From SHLQ01 sp964517125 (lineage in GTDB: Bacteria; Actinomycetota; Acidimicrobiia; Acidimicrobiales; SHLQ01), in contig CAZFBD010000053.1 in assembly GCA_964517125.1 (NCBI GenBank), positions 1-31,657 of the forward strand: 31,657 nucleotides of DNA, in the 5' to 3' direction. This document shows positions 18,394 through 26,513 of the stretch, in pieces. Positions within the stretch are counted from its first letter, which is position 1. Each line of letters starts with the position of its first letter. Both the position numbers and the translations under genes were made by a program. The notes beneath the pieces were generated by a model. The model searched no databases. It was not told where the DNA came from and saw only the letters and a program-made list of their open reading frames with translations.

Positions 18394-19932
18394 GTGACAC
18401 TGTCTGCTCTGAGTCTGGGTACGGGTGCGCTCTATGCGTTGATCTCGTTCCTGCTGTTCGTGTTTGGCGCGAACCTCACTACGTTCGCCATCCGGGTGAG
18501 CCGGCGGGGTCGACGCACCGACGCCCGCCTTCCGCCAGCGACTGGCGACGAGCTGCCGAGGGTGACGGTGCAGCTCCCCATCTACAACGAGCTCTACGTG
18601 AGTGAGCGCATCATTCGGGCCGCCTGTGAATTGGATTGGCCGCGCCACCTGCTGCAGATCCAGGTGCTAGACGACTCCACCGACGAAACCTCGGTGCTCA
18701 TCAACCAACTGGTCGAGGCGGCCCGAGCGGAGGGCATCGACATTACCCACCTGCACCGCACCGACCGCACCGGCTACAAGGCCGGAGCGCTCGCCGAGGG
18801 CATGCGGACGGCAACCGGCGAGTTCGTCGCAATCTTCGATGCCGACTTCGTTCCGCCGACCGACTTCCTTCGCCGCACAGTGCCGCACCTCGCCGACGAA
18901 TCGGTCGCCTTCGTCCAGGCACGCTGGGGCCACCTGAACCGGGACTACTCCTGGTTGACCAGGGTGCAGGCACTTGCCATCGACGGCCACTTCCTGGTGG
19001 AGCAGTCGGGCCGCGGCGATCGCGGCTGGTGGTTCAACTTCAATGGCACCGCCGGAATCTGGCGTGCTGCAGCAATCGCCGATGCTGGGGGCTGGCAGGC
19101 TCGCACGCTGACCGAGGACCTCGACCTGTCCTACCGGGCGCACCTCCGAGGATGGACGGCCCGATATCTGGAAGACCTCGTTGTTCCGGCCGAACTGCCA
19201 GCACAGGTGCTCAGTTTCCGTCGGCAACAGCACCGATGGGCCCGCGGGTCCATGGAATGTGCCCGTCGTCTCCTGCCCTCCGTGTGGCGCGCCCCTGTTT
19301 CACTGGGAACCCGCTTCCAGGCAACCGTGCACCTGCTCGCCTACGGCATTCACCTGCTCCTGCTGTTGCTTCTCCTCATCTATCCACTCGTGATCGTGGC
19401 CGGCGTTCGCCACGCATCGTTCTCCACACTGTTCGGGGTCGCCTACCTGTTTGCGCTCACGTCACTGGCACCGGGCATCTTCTTTGTGGCGGGACAACGG
19501 CAGGCGGGCCGGTCCTGGATTCGGGAGGTCCCCCGAATCATCTTCGTCACCATCTTCGGCTCCGGGCTCATGTTGAACACGGCCCGCGCCGCGCTGCAGA
19601 TCTTCACCCGCCCGAACCCCGAGTTCGAGCGCACGGCGAAGTTTGGTTTGGATCATGTGGCCGAGGCGGGGGAGTGGACCCGTCGCCGCTACCAGCTGAA
19701 GGTGGACCGCATTGCGTGGGCCGAGCTTGGGCTGGGTCTGTACGCCTATGCCACCGCGGTCTTTGCCTTCAGCGAACGCAACTGGGGCATCCTGCTGTAT
19801 GCGATCGTCTTTGGTTCCGGGCTGGTGATGATGTCTGGTGCAACGTTCGCTCATGCAATTGCCGTGCACCGCGAGCGGGAATCCCGGCGGGCATCGGTCG
19901 AGGCGGAGCGCGCCCAGTGGCTGACGGTCTGA
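18394..19932 (+). CDS. Membrane GT2 glycosyltransferase (BcsA/glucosylceramide-synthase-like)
   Basis: A 512-residue inverting family 2 glycosyltransferase with one N-terminal and about four C-terminal membrane helices. The full set of catalytic motifs is present: VTVQLPIYNE near 57-66, DDSTDE at 93-98, DAD at 149-151, TED at 240-242 and QQHRW at 278-282. The Q(Q/R)xRW motif is shared by processive cellulose, hyaluronan and mannan synthases and by single-sugar lipid glucosyltransferases, so it does not decide between polymer and glycolipid. No c-di-GMP-binding PilZ domain is present. GTG 18394 is chosen because it comes two bases after the previous stop and directly precedes the first membrane helix; there is no good ribosome binding site. 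It overlaps the next gene by 16 bases. Confidence 0.88.
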   Translation: MTLSALSLGTGALYALISFLLFVFGANLTTFAIRVSRRGRRTDARLPPATGDELPRVTVQLPIYNELYVSERIIRAACELDWPRHLLQIQVLDDSTDETSVLINQLVEAARAEGIDITHLHRTDRTGYKAGALAEGMRTATGEFVAIFDADFVPPTDFLRRTVPHLADESVAFVQARWGHLNRDYSWLTRVQALAIDGHFLVEQSGRGDRGWWFNFNGTAGIWRAAAIADAGGWQARTLTEDLDLSYRAHLRGWTARYLEDLVVPAELPAQVLSFRRQQHRWARGSMECARRLLPSVWRAPVSLGTRFQATVHLLAYGIHLLLLLLLLIYPLVIVAGVRHASFSTLFGVAYLFALTSLAPGIFFVAGQRQAGRSWIREVPRIIFVTIFGSGLMLNTARAALQIFTRPNPEFERTAKFGLDHVAEAGEWTRRRYQLKVDRIAWAELGLGLYAYATAVFAFSERNWGILLYAIVFGSGLVMMSGATFAHAIAVHRERESRRASVEAERAQWLTV

Positions 19933-21266
19933 GCCGCGCCATCTTCGTGATGGCGAAGAAGCCATCGCCCGGCCGAACGAAGACCCGCCTCGTTCCACCG
20001 CTCACACCGCAGGCGGCCAGCGATCTGTACGAGGCCATGCTCTGTGACATTGTGGAGCGACTGGCGCGGCGCGACGACTGCACGCTGCACATCGCCGTAG
20101 ACGAACCGGAATCGGCGACGTGGTTCGAGGCGACCTTTCCCGGCGTGCCCTTGGTGGTGCAGGTGGGGGACACACTCGGCGAGCGTCTGGACGGTGTGCT
20201 CTCGCACGGGCTCACGGTGGCCACGCAGGCGTTCGCCATCAGCAGTGACAGCCCCGATTTGCCCGCCGATCACCTGGCGGCACTGTTCGGCGAGCTCGAT
20301 GCTGCCGGCACCGATGCCGTTCTCGGCCCCACAGAGGACGGCGGCTATTGGGCGATCGGTTGGAACCGCCCGCTCGGCCCCATCGTCCGGGAGGTCACAA
20401 TGTCGACCTCACAGGTGGTGGTGGACACACTCGCAGTTGCGGATCGCCTCGAGGCAACCATCGCGCTCGGCCCGAGCTGGTACGACGTCGACGAGGAGCC
20501 AGATCTCCGAAGGCTCGCTGCGTCAATCGACGAGGCTCTCCTGCCCAGAACTGCCCGCAAACTGCCACCAACCCTTGGGGTGGTGGTGCCGGCCCTCAAC
20601 GAAGCGGGGAACATCGGGATCGTGGTGGGCGAGTTGTTTACCCACGGAGCGGACAGCGTGTTCGTGGTGGACAACGGTTCCAGCGATGACACCGCAGATG
20701 AAGCTTCGGCTGCGGGCGCAACCGTGATCTCCGAACCGGTGCGCGGGTACGGCCGGGCGTGTGCTGCCGGTACGGCTGCGGCGATCGAGGCCGGTTGCGG
20801 CGTCGTTGCCTACATCGACGGGGACCGGAGCTCCCGGGCGTCTGAGCTGATGGACATCGTGCAACCGATCCTCGATGGTGGGGCCGACCTCGTCCTCGGC
20901 TCCCGGGTGCTGGGCCACATCGAAGACGGAGCGATGCCGCCCCATCAACGATTCGGCAACCGGATCACCTCGGCCCTGATGCGGCTGCTCTATCGGGTTG
21001 AGGTGACCGACCTGGGTCCGTATCGGGCCATCCGCTCTGATCTGGTCACGCAACTCGACCTCACCGAGATGACGTTCGGCTGGCCCACCGAGATGATGGT
21101 CAAGGCCGCTGCACGGGGCGATCGCATCATCGAAGTCCCCGCCAGCTGGGATCGCCGGGTCGCAGGCGAGTCCAAGGTGGGCGGAACAGTCAGCGGCTCG
21201 CTCAAGGCCGGCTGGTTCCTGCTGACGGTCACCCTGCGTCACGCTCGGGCCGCTCGAGACCGGTGA
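19917..21266 (+). CDS. Fusion of DUF2064 (CofC-like) and GT2 transferase domains
   Basis: A 449-residue soluble protein. Residues 1-210 match the DUF2064 family of nucleotidyltransferase-like enzymes (VMAKKPSPGRTKTRL at 11-25, ISSDSPDLP near 108, GPTEDGGYWAIG near 137). Residues 219-449 form a family 2 glycosyltransferase domain (VVVPALNEAGNIG at 222-234, VVDNGSSDDT near 250, YIDGD at 299-303, then DLGPYRAIR near 365). These two domains are known as separate neighbouring proteins, the rSAM/selenodomain-associated transferases 1 and 2, also annotated as arsenosugar-type; here they are one chain. The first may make an activated sugar and the second transfer it, which is inference. GTG 19917 is preferred because GGAG (19905-19908) lies eight bases upstream; ATG 19950 would cut the first beta strand. 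Confidence 0.85.
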   Translation: MADGLSRAIFVMAKKPSPGRTKTRLVPPLTPQAASDLYEAMLCDIVERLARRDDCTLHIAVDEPESATWFEATFPGVPLVVQVGDTLGERLDGVLSHGLTVATQAFAISSDSPDLPADHLAALFGELDAAGTDAVLGPTEDGGYWAIGWNRPLGPIVREVTMSTSQVVVDTLAVADRLEATIALGPSWYDVDEEPDLRRLAASIDEALLPRTARKLPPTLGVVVPALNEAGNIGIVVGELFTHGADSVFVVDNGSSDDTADEASAAGATVISEPVRGYGRACAAGTAAAIEAGCGVVAYIDGDRSSRASELMDIVQPILDGGADLVLGSRVLGHIEDGAMPPHQRFGNRITSALMRLLYRVEVTDLGPYRAIRSDLVTQLDLTEMTFGWPTEMMVKAAARGDRIIEVPASWDRRVAGESKVGGTVSGSLKAGWFLLTVTLRHARAARDR

Positions 21267-21451
21267 CACACTCATTGCGTATCGTCGGGAACCGATAGGA
21301 CCGCTGCTACCCTGTCATGGTCCACAACCGTGGGCGTTTCAGACGAATTCGTCGTCCGAAACTGACAATGCCGCTCCGGCGTTCGTCTCCTCCGCATCAA
21401 AGAAGTGTGGGAGATCGGCGCGTGGGGCTGGGTCCGAAACCCGAGGAAACA
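21267..21451 (+). promoter_or_regulatory. rpsO promoter region and structured leader
   Basis: TACCCT at 21308-21313 is a candidate -10, giving a leader of roughly 130 bases. Within it GTTTC-A-GACGA, loop ATTCG, TCGTC-C-GAAAC (21336-21362) forms a 10 bp stem with one mismatch. S15 is known in several bacteria to repress its own mRNA by binding leader structures, so this hairpin is a candidate site. A smaller TATCG/CGATA inverted repeat lies near 21282-21299. Confidence 0.4.
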
Positions 21452-21733
21452 ATGGAATCCGTACTCCCACCAAAAGATGAGACCATGGAGAGCGTCCGCA
21501 AGGCGTTCGATCTCTCTGAAACCGACACCGGTTCTCCCGAGGTGCAGATTGCGCTGCTGAGTGCACGCATCAAGCATCTCACCGAGCACCTGAAGGTCCA
21601 CAAGAAGGACCACCACAGTCGGCGAGGACTCCTCATGTTGGTGGGTCAGCGCCGCCGACTGCTCGACTACGTCAAAGACAACGACGTGGAGCGGTACCGC
21701 AAGCTGATTGCCCACCTCGGCATCCGCCGATAG
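21452..21733 (+). CDS. rpsO: 30S ribosomal protein S15
   Basis: S15 is a primary 16S rRNA-binding protein. The core is unmistakable: DTGSPEVQIALL, HLTEHLKVHKKDHHSRRGLL and LIAHLGIRR at the C-terminus. Starting at ATG 21452 gives 93 residues, with DTGS at 25-28, close to the usual 89-residue protein; GAGG lies five bases upstream. ATG 21485 would remove 11 residues and leave too little before DTGS. The frame is open back to 21317 but would add 45 atypical residues. It is followed by the hairpin series and pnp, the rpsO-pnp order conserved across bacteria. Confidence 0.97.
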   Translation: MESVLPPKDETMESVRKAFDLSETDTGSPEVQIALLSARIKHLTEHLKVHKKDHHSRRGLLMLVGQRRRLLDYVKDNDVERYRKLIAHLGIRR

Positions 21734-21744
21734 GAAACGTACGG

Positions 21745-21770
21745 AACGAGCGGCCCAGCGGCCGCTCGTT
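21745..21770 (+). terminator. rpsO-proximal hairpin (terminator or RNase III site)
   Basis: AACGAGCGGCC (21745-21755), loop CAGC, GGCCGCTCGTT (21760-21770) is a perfect 11 bp stem 11 bases after the rpsO stop. Only a short GTT/GCG sequence follows, so efficient intrinsic termination is doubtful. In Escherichia coli and Streptomyces the rpsO-pnp spacer contains a stem cut by RNase III; this may be its counterpart. Confidence 0.55.
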
Positions 21771-21807
21771 GCGCGTTCCGGAGCTCTTCGAGTTCGGACA
21801 ACAACAT

Positions 21808-21903
21808 CTCCGGCGAAGCCGGAGCGCAATACAGAAGATACATGAGCCGAAGTGCGGCTCAGTCCGGCAAGGTGCCGGGCCAACTACTCGGCGGGTGCCG
21901 AGT
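21808..21903 (+). promoter_or_regulatory. Four further hairpins in the pnp leader
   Basis: Four short stems follow one another: CTCCGGC-GAA-GCCGGAG (21808-21824), GAGCCG-AAGTG-CGGCTC (21844-21860), CCGGC-AAGGT-GCCGG (21864-21878) and ACTCGGC-GGGT-GCCGAGT (21886-21903). The last ends two bases before the pnp Shine-Dalgarno (AAGGAGA, 21906-21912). With the stem at 21745 the leader has five stems in about 160 bases. The arrangement suggests post-transcriptional control of pnp. Confidence 0.6.
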
Positions 21904-21920
21904 AAAAGGAGAAGCCATTC

Positions 21921-24374
21921 ATGGCTGAGAAACACAACGTCAGTGACGCCGTCATGGGCGCACCAGACAAAATCATGTCGTTCGAGACTGGGCAGCTTGC
22001 CGGCCTCGCAGACGGCGCCGTGCTTGCCCAACTGGGCAACACGATGGTCCTCGTGACCGCAACTGCAAGTGACAAGCCCCGTGACGGCGCCAGCTTCTTC
22101 CCGCTGACCGTCGACATGGAAGAGCGCAGCTACGCCGCCGGCAAGATCCCCGGATCCTTCTTCCGTCGTGAAGGCCGCGCCAGCGAAGCAGCAATCCTCG
22201 TGGACCGTCTCACCGACCGTCCGCTCCGTCCGAACTTCCCCGACGGCTTCCGCAATGACGTGCACATCGTTGGCACCATCTTCGGCGCCGACATGGAAAA
22301 CCCGTACGACGTGCTTGCGATCAACGCCGCATCCGCAGCGCTGATCATCTCCCGCATCCCGTTCGAGTGCCCGATCGGCGCCGTCCGTATTGCATACAGC
22401 ACCGAGGGCGAGTGGATTCCCCACCCGACCTACCAGGAGAGCGCCGAGTCCACCTTCGAGATGGTCGTTGCCGGCCGTCTGCTCGACGACGATGACGTCG
22501 CCGTGATGATGGTGGAAGCCGGTGGTACCGAAAAGACCTGGAAGACCTTCGATGAAGGTGGCCCCACGGTCGACGAAGGAACCCTTGCCGAAGGCCTCGA
22601 CGCCTCCAAGAAGTGGATCCGTCAGGCGATCGAACTCCAGGAGCAGCTCCTCGAGAAGGTCGGAAGCCCCGAGAAGATGGCCTTCCCGGTCCTCGGCGAC
22701 TACTCCCCGGAGCTTCTCGCTGCGGTCGAGAGTGGCTTCGGCGACAAGATCGCTGCTTCGCAGACCATCAAGGACAAGATGGAGCGTCAGGGTGCAGAGA
22801 ACGCGCTCAAGGACGAGGTCAAGGAAGCACTCGCCGAGCAGTTCGCCGACGAGGTTGGCGCCATTGGCCAGGCATTCCAGTCGGTCAAGAAGGCCGCCGT
22901 ACGCAAGCGCATCGTCGAAGAGGGCCTGCGCATCGACGGTCGCAAGACCGACGAGCTTCGTCCGGTCTCCTCCGAGGTTGACCTCATCCCCACCGCCCAC
23001 GGATCTGGCCTGTTCCAGCGTGGCGACACCCAGGTGATGAACATCACCACCCTGGGCATGGGACGCATGGACCAGATGATCGACGGCATCGACCCGATCG
23101 ATCGCAAGCGCTACATGCACCACTACAACTTCCCGCCATTCAGCACCGGTGAGCCGGGCTTCATGCGTGGACCGAAGCGTCGCGAGATCGGCCACGGAGC
23201 GCTCGCCGAACGTGCCGTGTTCCCCGTCGTGCCGTCGATGGAAGAGTTCCCCTACACGCTGCGTCTCGTCTCCGAGGTGCTTGCATCGAACGGTTCGTCC
23301 TCGATGGCGTCGGTGTGTTCCTCCACGCTTTCGCTGATGGACGCCGGTGTGCCGATCAAGGCACCGGTTGCCGGTATCGCCATGGGCCTCGTCAAGATGG
23401 ACGACAAGTACATCACCCTCACCGACATCCTCGGTGCGGAAGACGCCATGGGCGACATGGACTTCAAGATCACCGGTACCTCCGAATTCGTGACGGCGCT
23501 TCAGCTCGACACGAAGATCGACGGCATTCCGGCCGACGTCCTCACGGCTGCACTCACGCAGGCCAAGGACGCCCGCATGAAGATCCTTGCCAACATGCAG
23601 GAAGCCATCGCCAACCCACGTGAAGACGTTGGCCCCACCGCTCCGAAGATCGTGTCGTTCGAGATCCCGATCGACAAGATCGGCGAGGTCATCGGTCCAA
23701 AGGGCAAGGTCATCAACACGATCCAGTCCGAGACCGGCGCCGACATCTCTGTCGACGACGACGGCATGGTCGGCATCGTTGCCGTCGCATCGCCGGACCG
23801 CGACAAGGTGATCGAGGCCGAGCGTCAGATTCGTCTGATCCTCGACCCGCCCACCGCAGAGGTCGGCGAGGTGTACCAGGGCAAGGTTGTGAACATCACC
23901 AAGTTCGGTGCGTTCGTGAACATCCTTCCCGGCCGTGATGGCCTCGTGCACATCTCCAAGCTCGGTGGCGGCAAGCGCATCGACAAGGTCGAAGACGTCG
24001 TCTCACTTGGCGACGACATCGAGGTCAAGGTCGAGGACATCGATCCCAACGGCAAGATCTCGCTGCGTCCCACTGCCGACGGCGGCGGTGACGACAGCGA
24101 CGGTGGTTCCGATTCTGGTTCCAGCGATCGTGGTGGCCGCAGCGAACGCTCCGACCGGGGTGACCGCGGCGGCCGTGGTGGCCGTGGCCGGGATCGTGGA
24201 AGCCGCGACAGCGGCGGAAGCAGCGACTCCGACAGCGATTCCTCGAACGGCGGCGACCGCGAAGTCGCTTCGTTCGAAGACTCCTTCGACGCCGAACTGG
24301 CCGACGAGCTCGGTGACCTGGGACCCGCTCCCAAGTCCAGCCGTGGCGGCCGTGGCCGCGGCCGGCGTCGCTGA
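21921..24374 (+). CDS. pnp: Polyribonucleotide nucleotidyltransferase (PNPase)
   Basis: PNPase degrades RNA 3' to 5' using phosphate and can also add tails. The 817 residues include two RNase PH-like halves flanking an all-alpha domain, a KH domain (about 575-640, with IGPKGKVIN) and an S1 domain (about 645-715, with GKVVNITKFGAFVNI). The final 100 residues are unusual: low-complexity stretches of RGG/RG and SD repeats, an acidic segment (FEDSFDAELADELGDLG) and a terminal GGRGRGRRR. RGG-type tails bind RNA in other proteins; here that is inference. ATG 21921 is fixed by AAGGAGA nine bases upstream. It sits in the conserved rpsO-pnp pair. Confidence 0.97.
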   Translation: MAEKHNVSDAVMGAPDKIMSFETGQLAGLADGAVLAQLGNTMVLVTATASDKPRDGASFFPLTVDMEERSYAAGKIPGSFFRREGRASEAAILVDRLTDRPLRPNFPDGFRNDVHIVGTIFGADMENPYDVLAINAASAALIISRIPFECPIGAVRIAYSTEGEWIPHPTYQESAESTFEMVVAGRLLDDDDVAVMMVEAGGTEKTWKTFDEGGPTVDEGTLAEGLDASKKWIRQAIELQEQLLEKVGSPEKMAFPVLGDYSPELLAAVESGFGDKIAASQTIKDKMERQGAENALKDEVKEALAEQFADEVGAIGQAFQSVKKAAVRKRIVEEGLRIDGRKTDELRPVSSEVDLIPTAHGSGLFQRGDTQVMNITTLGMGRMDQMIDGIDPIDRKRYMHHYNFPPFSTGEPGFMRGPKRREIGHGALAERAVFPVVPSMEEFPYTLRLVSEVLASNGSSSMASVCSSTLSLMDAGVPIKAPVAGIAMGLVKMDDKYITLTDILGAEDAMGDMDFKITGTSEFVTALQLDTKIDGIPADVLTAALTQAKDARMKILANMQEAIANPREDVGPTAPKIVSFEIPIDKIGEVIGPKGKVINTIQSETGADISVDDDGMVGIVAVASPDRDKVIEAERQIRLILDPPTAEVGEVYQGKVVNITKFGAFVNILPGRDGLVHISKLGGGKRIDKVEDVVSLGDDIEVKVEDIDPNGKISLRPTADGGGDDSDGGSDSGSSDRGGRSERSDRGDRGGRGGRGRDRGSRDSGGSSDSDSDSSNGGDREVASFEDSFDAELADELGDLGPAPKSSRGGRGRGRRR

Positions 24375-24401
24375 AACCCCTGACGGCCGAGTAGACCATT
24401 C

Positions 24402-25664
24402 GTGGTGAACGAGGCCATCAACACAACGACGCTCGGAAACGGCCTACGGGTCGTTTCCGAGCACCTTCCCGGATCACGCTCCGCTTCAATCGGAGCCTGG
24501 TTCGCGGTTGGGTCGAGAGACGAGGCCCCGGAGCGATCCGGGGCCTCGCACTTTCTCGAGCACCTGCTGTTCAAGGGAACGCAGGACCGGTCTGCCCGCG
24601 AAGTCGCCGAGGCCATCGACGGGGTCGGCGGCGACATGAATGCGTTCACGGCCCGCGAATACACGGCCTTCTACGCCCGCGTCCCCGATACTCAGGGAGC
24701 AATGGCGTCGGAACTGCTCTTCGACGTCCTTCGTCGGCCCGCGCTGCGGCTGTCCGATGTCGACGCCGAGCGGCAGGTCATCAACGAGGAGTTGGTTGCC
24801 GCCCTCGACACCCCCGACGATCTCGTGCACATGGTGCTCTACGAAGAGCTGTTTCCCGGCCACGAGCTGGGACGCGAGGTTCTTGGTGAACCCGACACGA
24901 TCGAGGCCATGAGCCCCGCCGACATCTCGGCCTTTCACGAACGCTGGTATCGGCCCGCCAACACCGTCATTTCCGCTGCCGGAAACGTCGACCACGACTC
25001 GCTCGTCGCCGATGTCGAGCGCCACTTCGGAGACCTGTCCACCGGCGAACGGCCTGTGCGAACGACAACCGGTCCAACGAGCGGTGCTCGCGTCGGAACC
25101 GAGCTCCCCGTGGAACAGTTGCACGTGGCAATCGGCTGGCAGAGCCTGTCCCACACCGACCCTCGACGATATGCGCTCGCCGTCGCCAACCAGGTTCTGG
25201 GCGGATCACCCTCGTCGCGGCTGTTCCAGGGAATCCGGGAGGAACAGGCGTTGGCGTACACCGTCTATTCGTCGACGTCCGGCTACGCCGATACCGGCTC
25301 GGCAAGTCTGTATGCCGCGACGTCTGTCGACCGCGGTCCCGAACTGCTGACGGCACTCGACGCTGCCATCGACGAACTCGTCACGAACGGCGTGACCGAA
25401 CGCGAACTGTCACTCGCCCGTAGCGGCTTCGAAGGATCGATCATTCTTGGGCTCGAGGACAGCGGTTCCCGGATGAGTCGAATCGCCACCGGAATGGCGC
25501 TGCGCGACAACGTGGTTCCCATCGACACGTTCCTCGAACACCTGGCTGCGGTCACGGTTGAGGACGTGAACGCGGTCATCCGTTCGGTGTACGGCACCGA
25601 CCCCGTGATCTCGCTGGTCGGACCGGCACGGGCGCTTGCGGAGTGTGGGGCGGCAACGGCCTGA
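24402..25664 (+). CDS. M16-family zinc protease (pitrilysin-like)
   Basis: A 420-residue single-unit M16B peptidase related to mitochondrial processing peptidase and Bacillus YmxG/MlpA. The inverted zinc motif HFLEH is at 50-54 and the distal ligand E130 lies in VINEELV exactly 76 residues after H54, so the metal site is complete. Later come the conserved RWYRPANTVISAAGN and, in the C-terminal half, LGGSPSSRLFQGIREEQALAYTVYS. The protein looks cytoplasmic. Placement next to pnp and dapB is conserved in many Gram-positive bacteria; its substrates are not known. GTG 24402 or GTG 24405 could be the start. It lies 27 bases after pnp. Confidence 0.92.
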   Translation: MVNEAINTTTLGNGLRVVSEHLPGSRSASIGAWFAVGSRDEAPERSGASHFLEHLLFKGTQDRSAREVAEAIDGVGGDMNAFTAREYTAFYARVPDTQGAMASELLFDVLRRPALRLSDVDAERQVINEELVAALDTPDDLVHMVLYEELFPGHELGREVLGEPDTIEAMSPADISAFHERWYRPANTVISAAGNVDHDSLVADVERHFGDLSTGERPVRTTTGPTSGARVGTELPVEQLHVAIGWQSLSHTDPRRYALAVANQVLGGSPSSRLFQGIREEQALAYTVYSSTSGYADTGSASLYAATSVDRGPELLTALDAAIDELVTNGVTERELSLARSGFEGSIILGLEDSGSRMSRIATGMALRDNVVPIDTFLEHLAAVTVEDVNAVIRSVYGTDPVISLVGPARALAECGAATA

Positions 25665-25705
25665 CCCCCAGCCAAGCAGGTGGGACGACGGCGGGGTTTC
25701 GCGGC

Positions 25706-25718
25706 TACCGTCAGCTGC
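25706..25718 (+). promoter_or_regulatory. Candidate -10 box before dapB
   Basis: TACCGT (25706-25711) lies seven bases before ATG 25719, with no Shine-Dalgarno between. This resembles the leaderless arrangement at dxr, ispG and the radical SAM gene, with one extra base. Confidence 0.35.
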
Positions 25719-26513
25719 ATGATTCGTGTGGTCGTGACTGGAGCCGGTGGTCGAATGGGCGCGGAGGTGTGTCGTTCCGTCGACGCCGCACCCGATCTGG
25801 AGCTTGTGGGCGGCGTCGATCCATCATCGGAGGGCGAAACCCTTGGCGCGGTCGCCGGGATCGATTCCGACACGGTTGTTGTGGGTTCGGTCGACCAGAT
25901 CGATGGTGACGCGGTCGATGTCGTGGTCGACTTCACGCACCTCGACGTGAGCCGGACGGTCCTGAACTGGTGTGCGGCGAATGCGGTGCATGCGGTCGTG
26001 GGTACCACCGGGTTCAGCGATGGCGACCTCGACGGATTCCGAAATGGGTTTGCCGACAGCAACGCCCTCATCGCTCCGAACTTTGCAATCGGAGCAGTCA
26101 TGATGATGCGCATGGCCGAGCTCGCTGCGCCGTTCTTCGAAACGGCCGAGGTGATCGAGTTCCACCACAACGCCAAGCGAGACGCTCCGTCAGGCACGGC
26201 CATGATGACGGCGCAACGGATCGAGGATGCGAAAGAGCAGAGTGGATCCGCCTGGGACACCGACCCCACCGAGCAGGAGGTCGTCAGCGGGGCCCGGGGT
26301 GGCAAGGTCGGGGGAGTGGGCGTGCATGGTGTTCGAATGCACGGCATGGTCGCCCACCAGGAAGTCATCTTCGGTACCACCGGTGAAACGCTGACCATTC
26401 GTCACGACTCCATCCATCGCAACAGCTTCATGCCCGGCGTGCTGCTGGCAGTTCGTCACGTGAGTGAACGTTCCGGTCTCACCCTGGGTCTCGACTCGCT
26501 GTTGTTCGACTGA
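25719..26513 (+). CDS. dapB: 4-hydroxy-tetrahydrodipicolinate reductase
   Basis: DapB reduces the dihydrodipicolinate intermediate with NAD(P)H in the diaminopimelate/lysine pathway, supplying peptidoglycan precursors. The 264 residues show the dinucleotide loop VTGAGGRMG at 7-15, VVGTTGFS near 93, NFAIGAVMMM near 125 and the substrate-binding EFHHNAKRDAPSGTA block near 147-160. Start ATG 25719 places the Rossmann strand at the N-terminus; the 13 in-frame codons upstream lack homology to the family. Length and motifs are normal. Confidence 0.96.
   Translation: MIRVVVTGAGGRMGAEVCRSVDAAPDLELVGGVDPSSEGETLGAVAGIDSDTVVVGSVDQIDGDAVDVVVDFTHLDVSRTVLNWCAANAVHAVVGTTGFSDGDLDGFRNGFADSNALIAPNFAIGAVMMMRMAELAAPFFETAEVIEFHHNAKRDAPSGTAMMTAQRIEDAKEQSGSAWDTDPTEQEVVSGARGGKVGGVGVHGVRMHGMVAHQEVIFGTTGETLTIRHDSIHRNSFMPGVLLAVRHVSERSGLTLGLDSLLFD

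Noticed and set aside
18636..19916. Possible long N-terminal extension of the DUF2064-GT2 protein
   Set aside because: The frame is open but lies inside the GT2 gene and reads as low-complexity Arg/Pro/His sequence; a ribosome binding site supports GTG 19917.
21317..21451. An extended S15 starting at ATG 21317
   Set aside because: It would add 45 basic residues unknown in S15; ATG 21452 gives the normal length and has a GAGG site.
21672..23951. A 759-codon minus-strand frame opposite pnp
   Set aside because: Pure shadow of the strongly biased pnp codons; no domain, start or context supports it.
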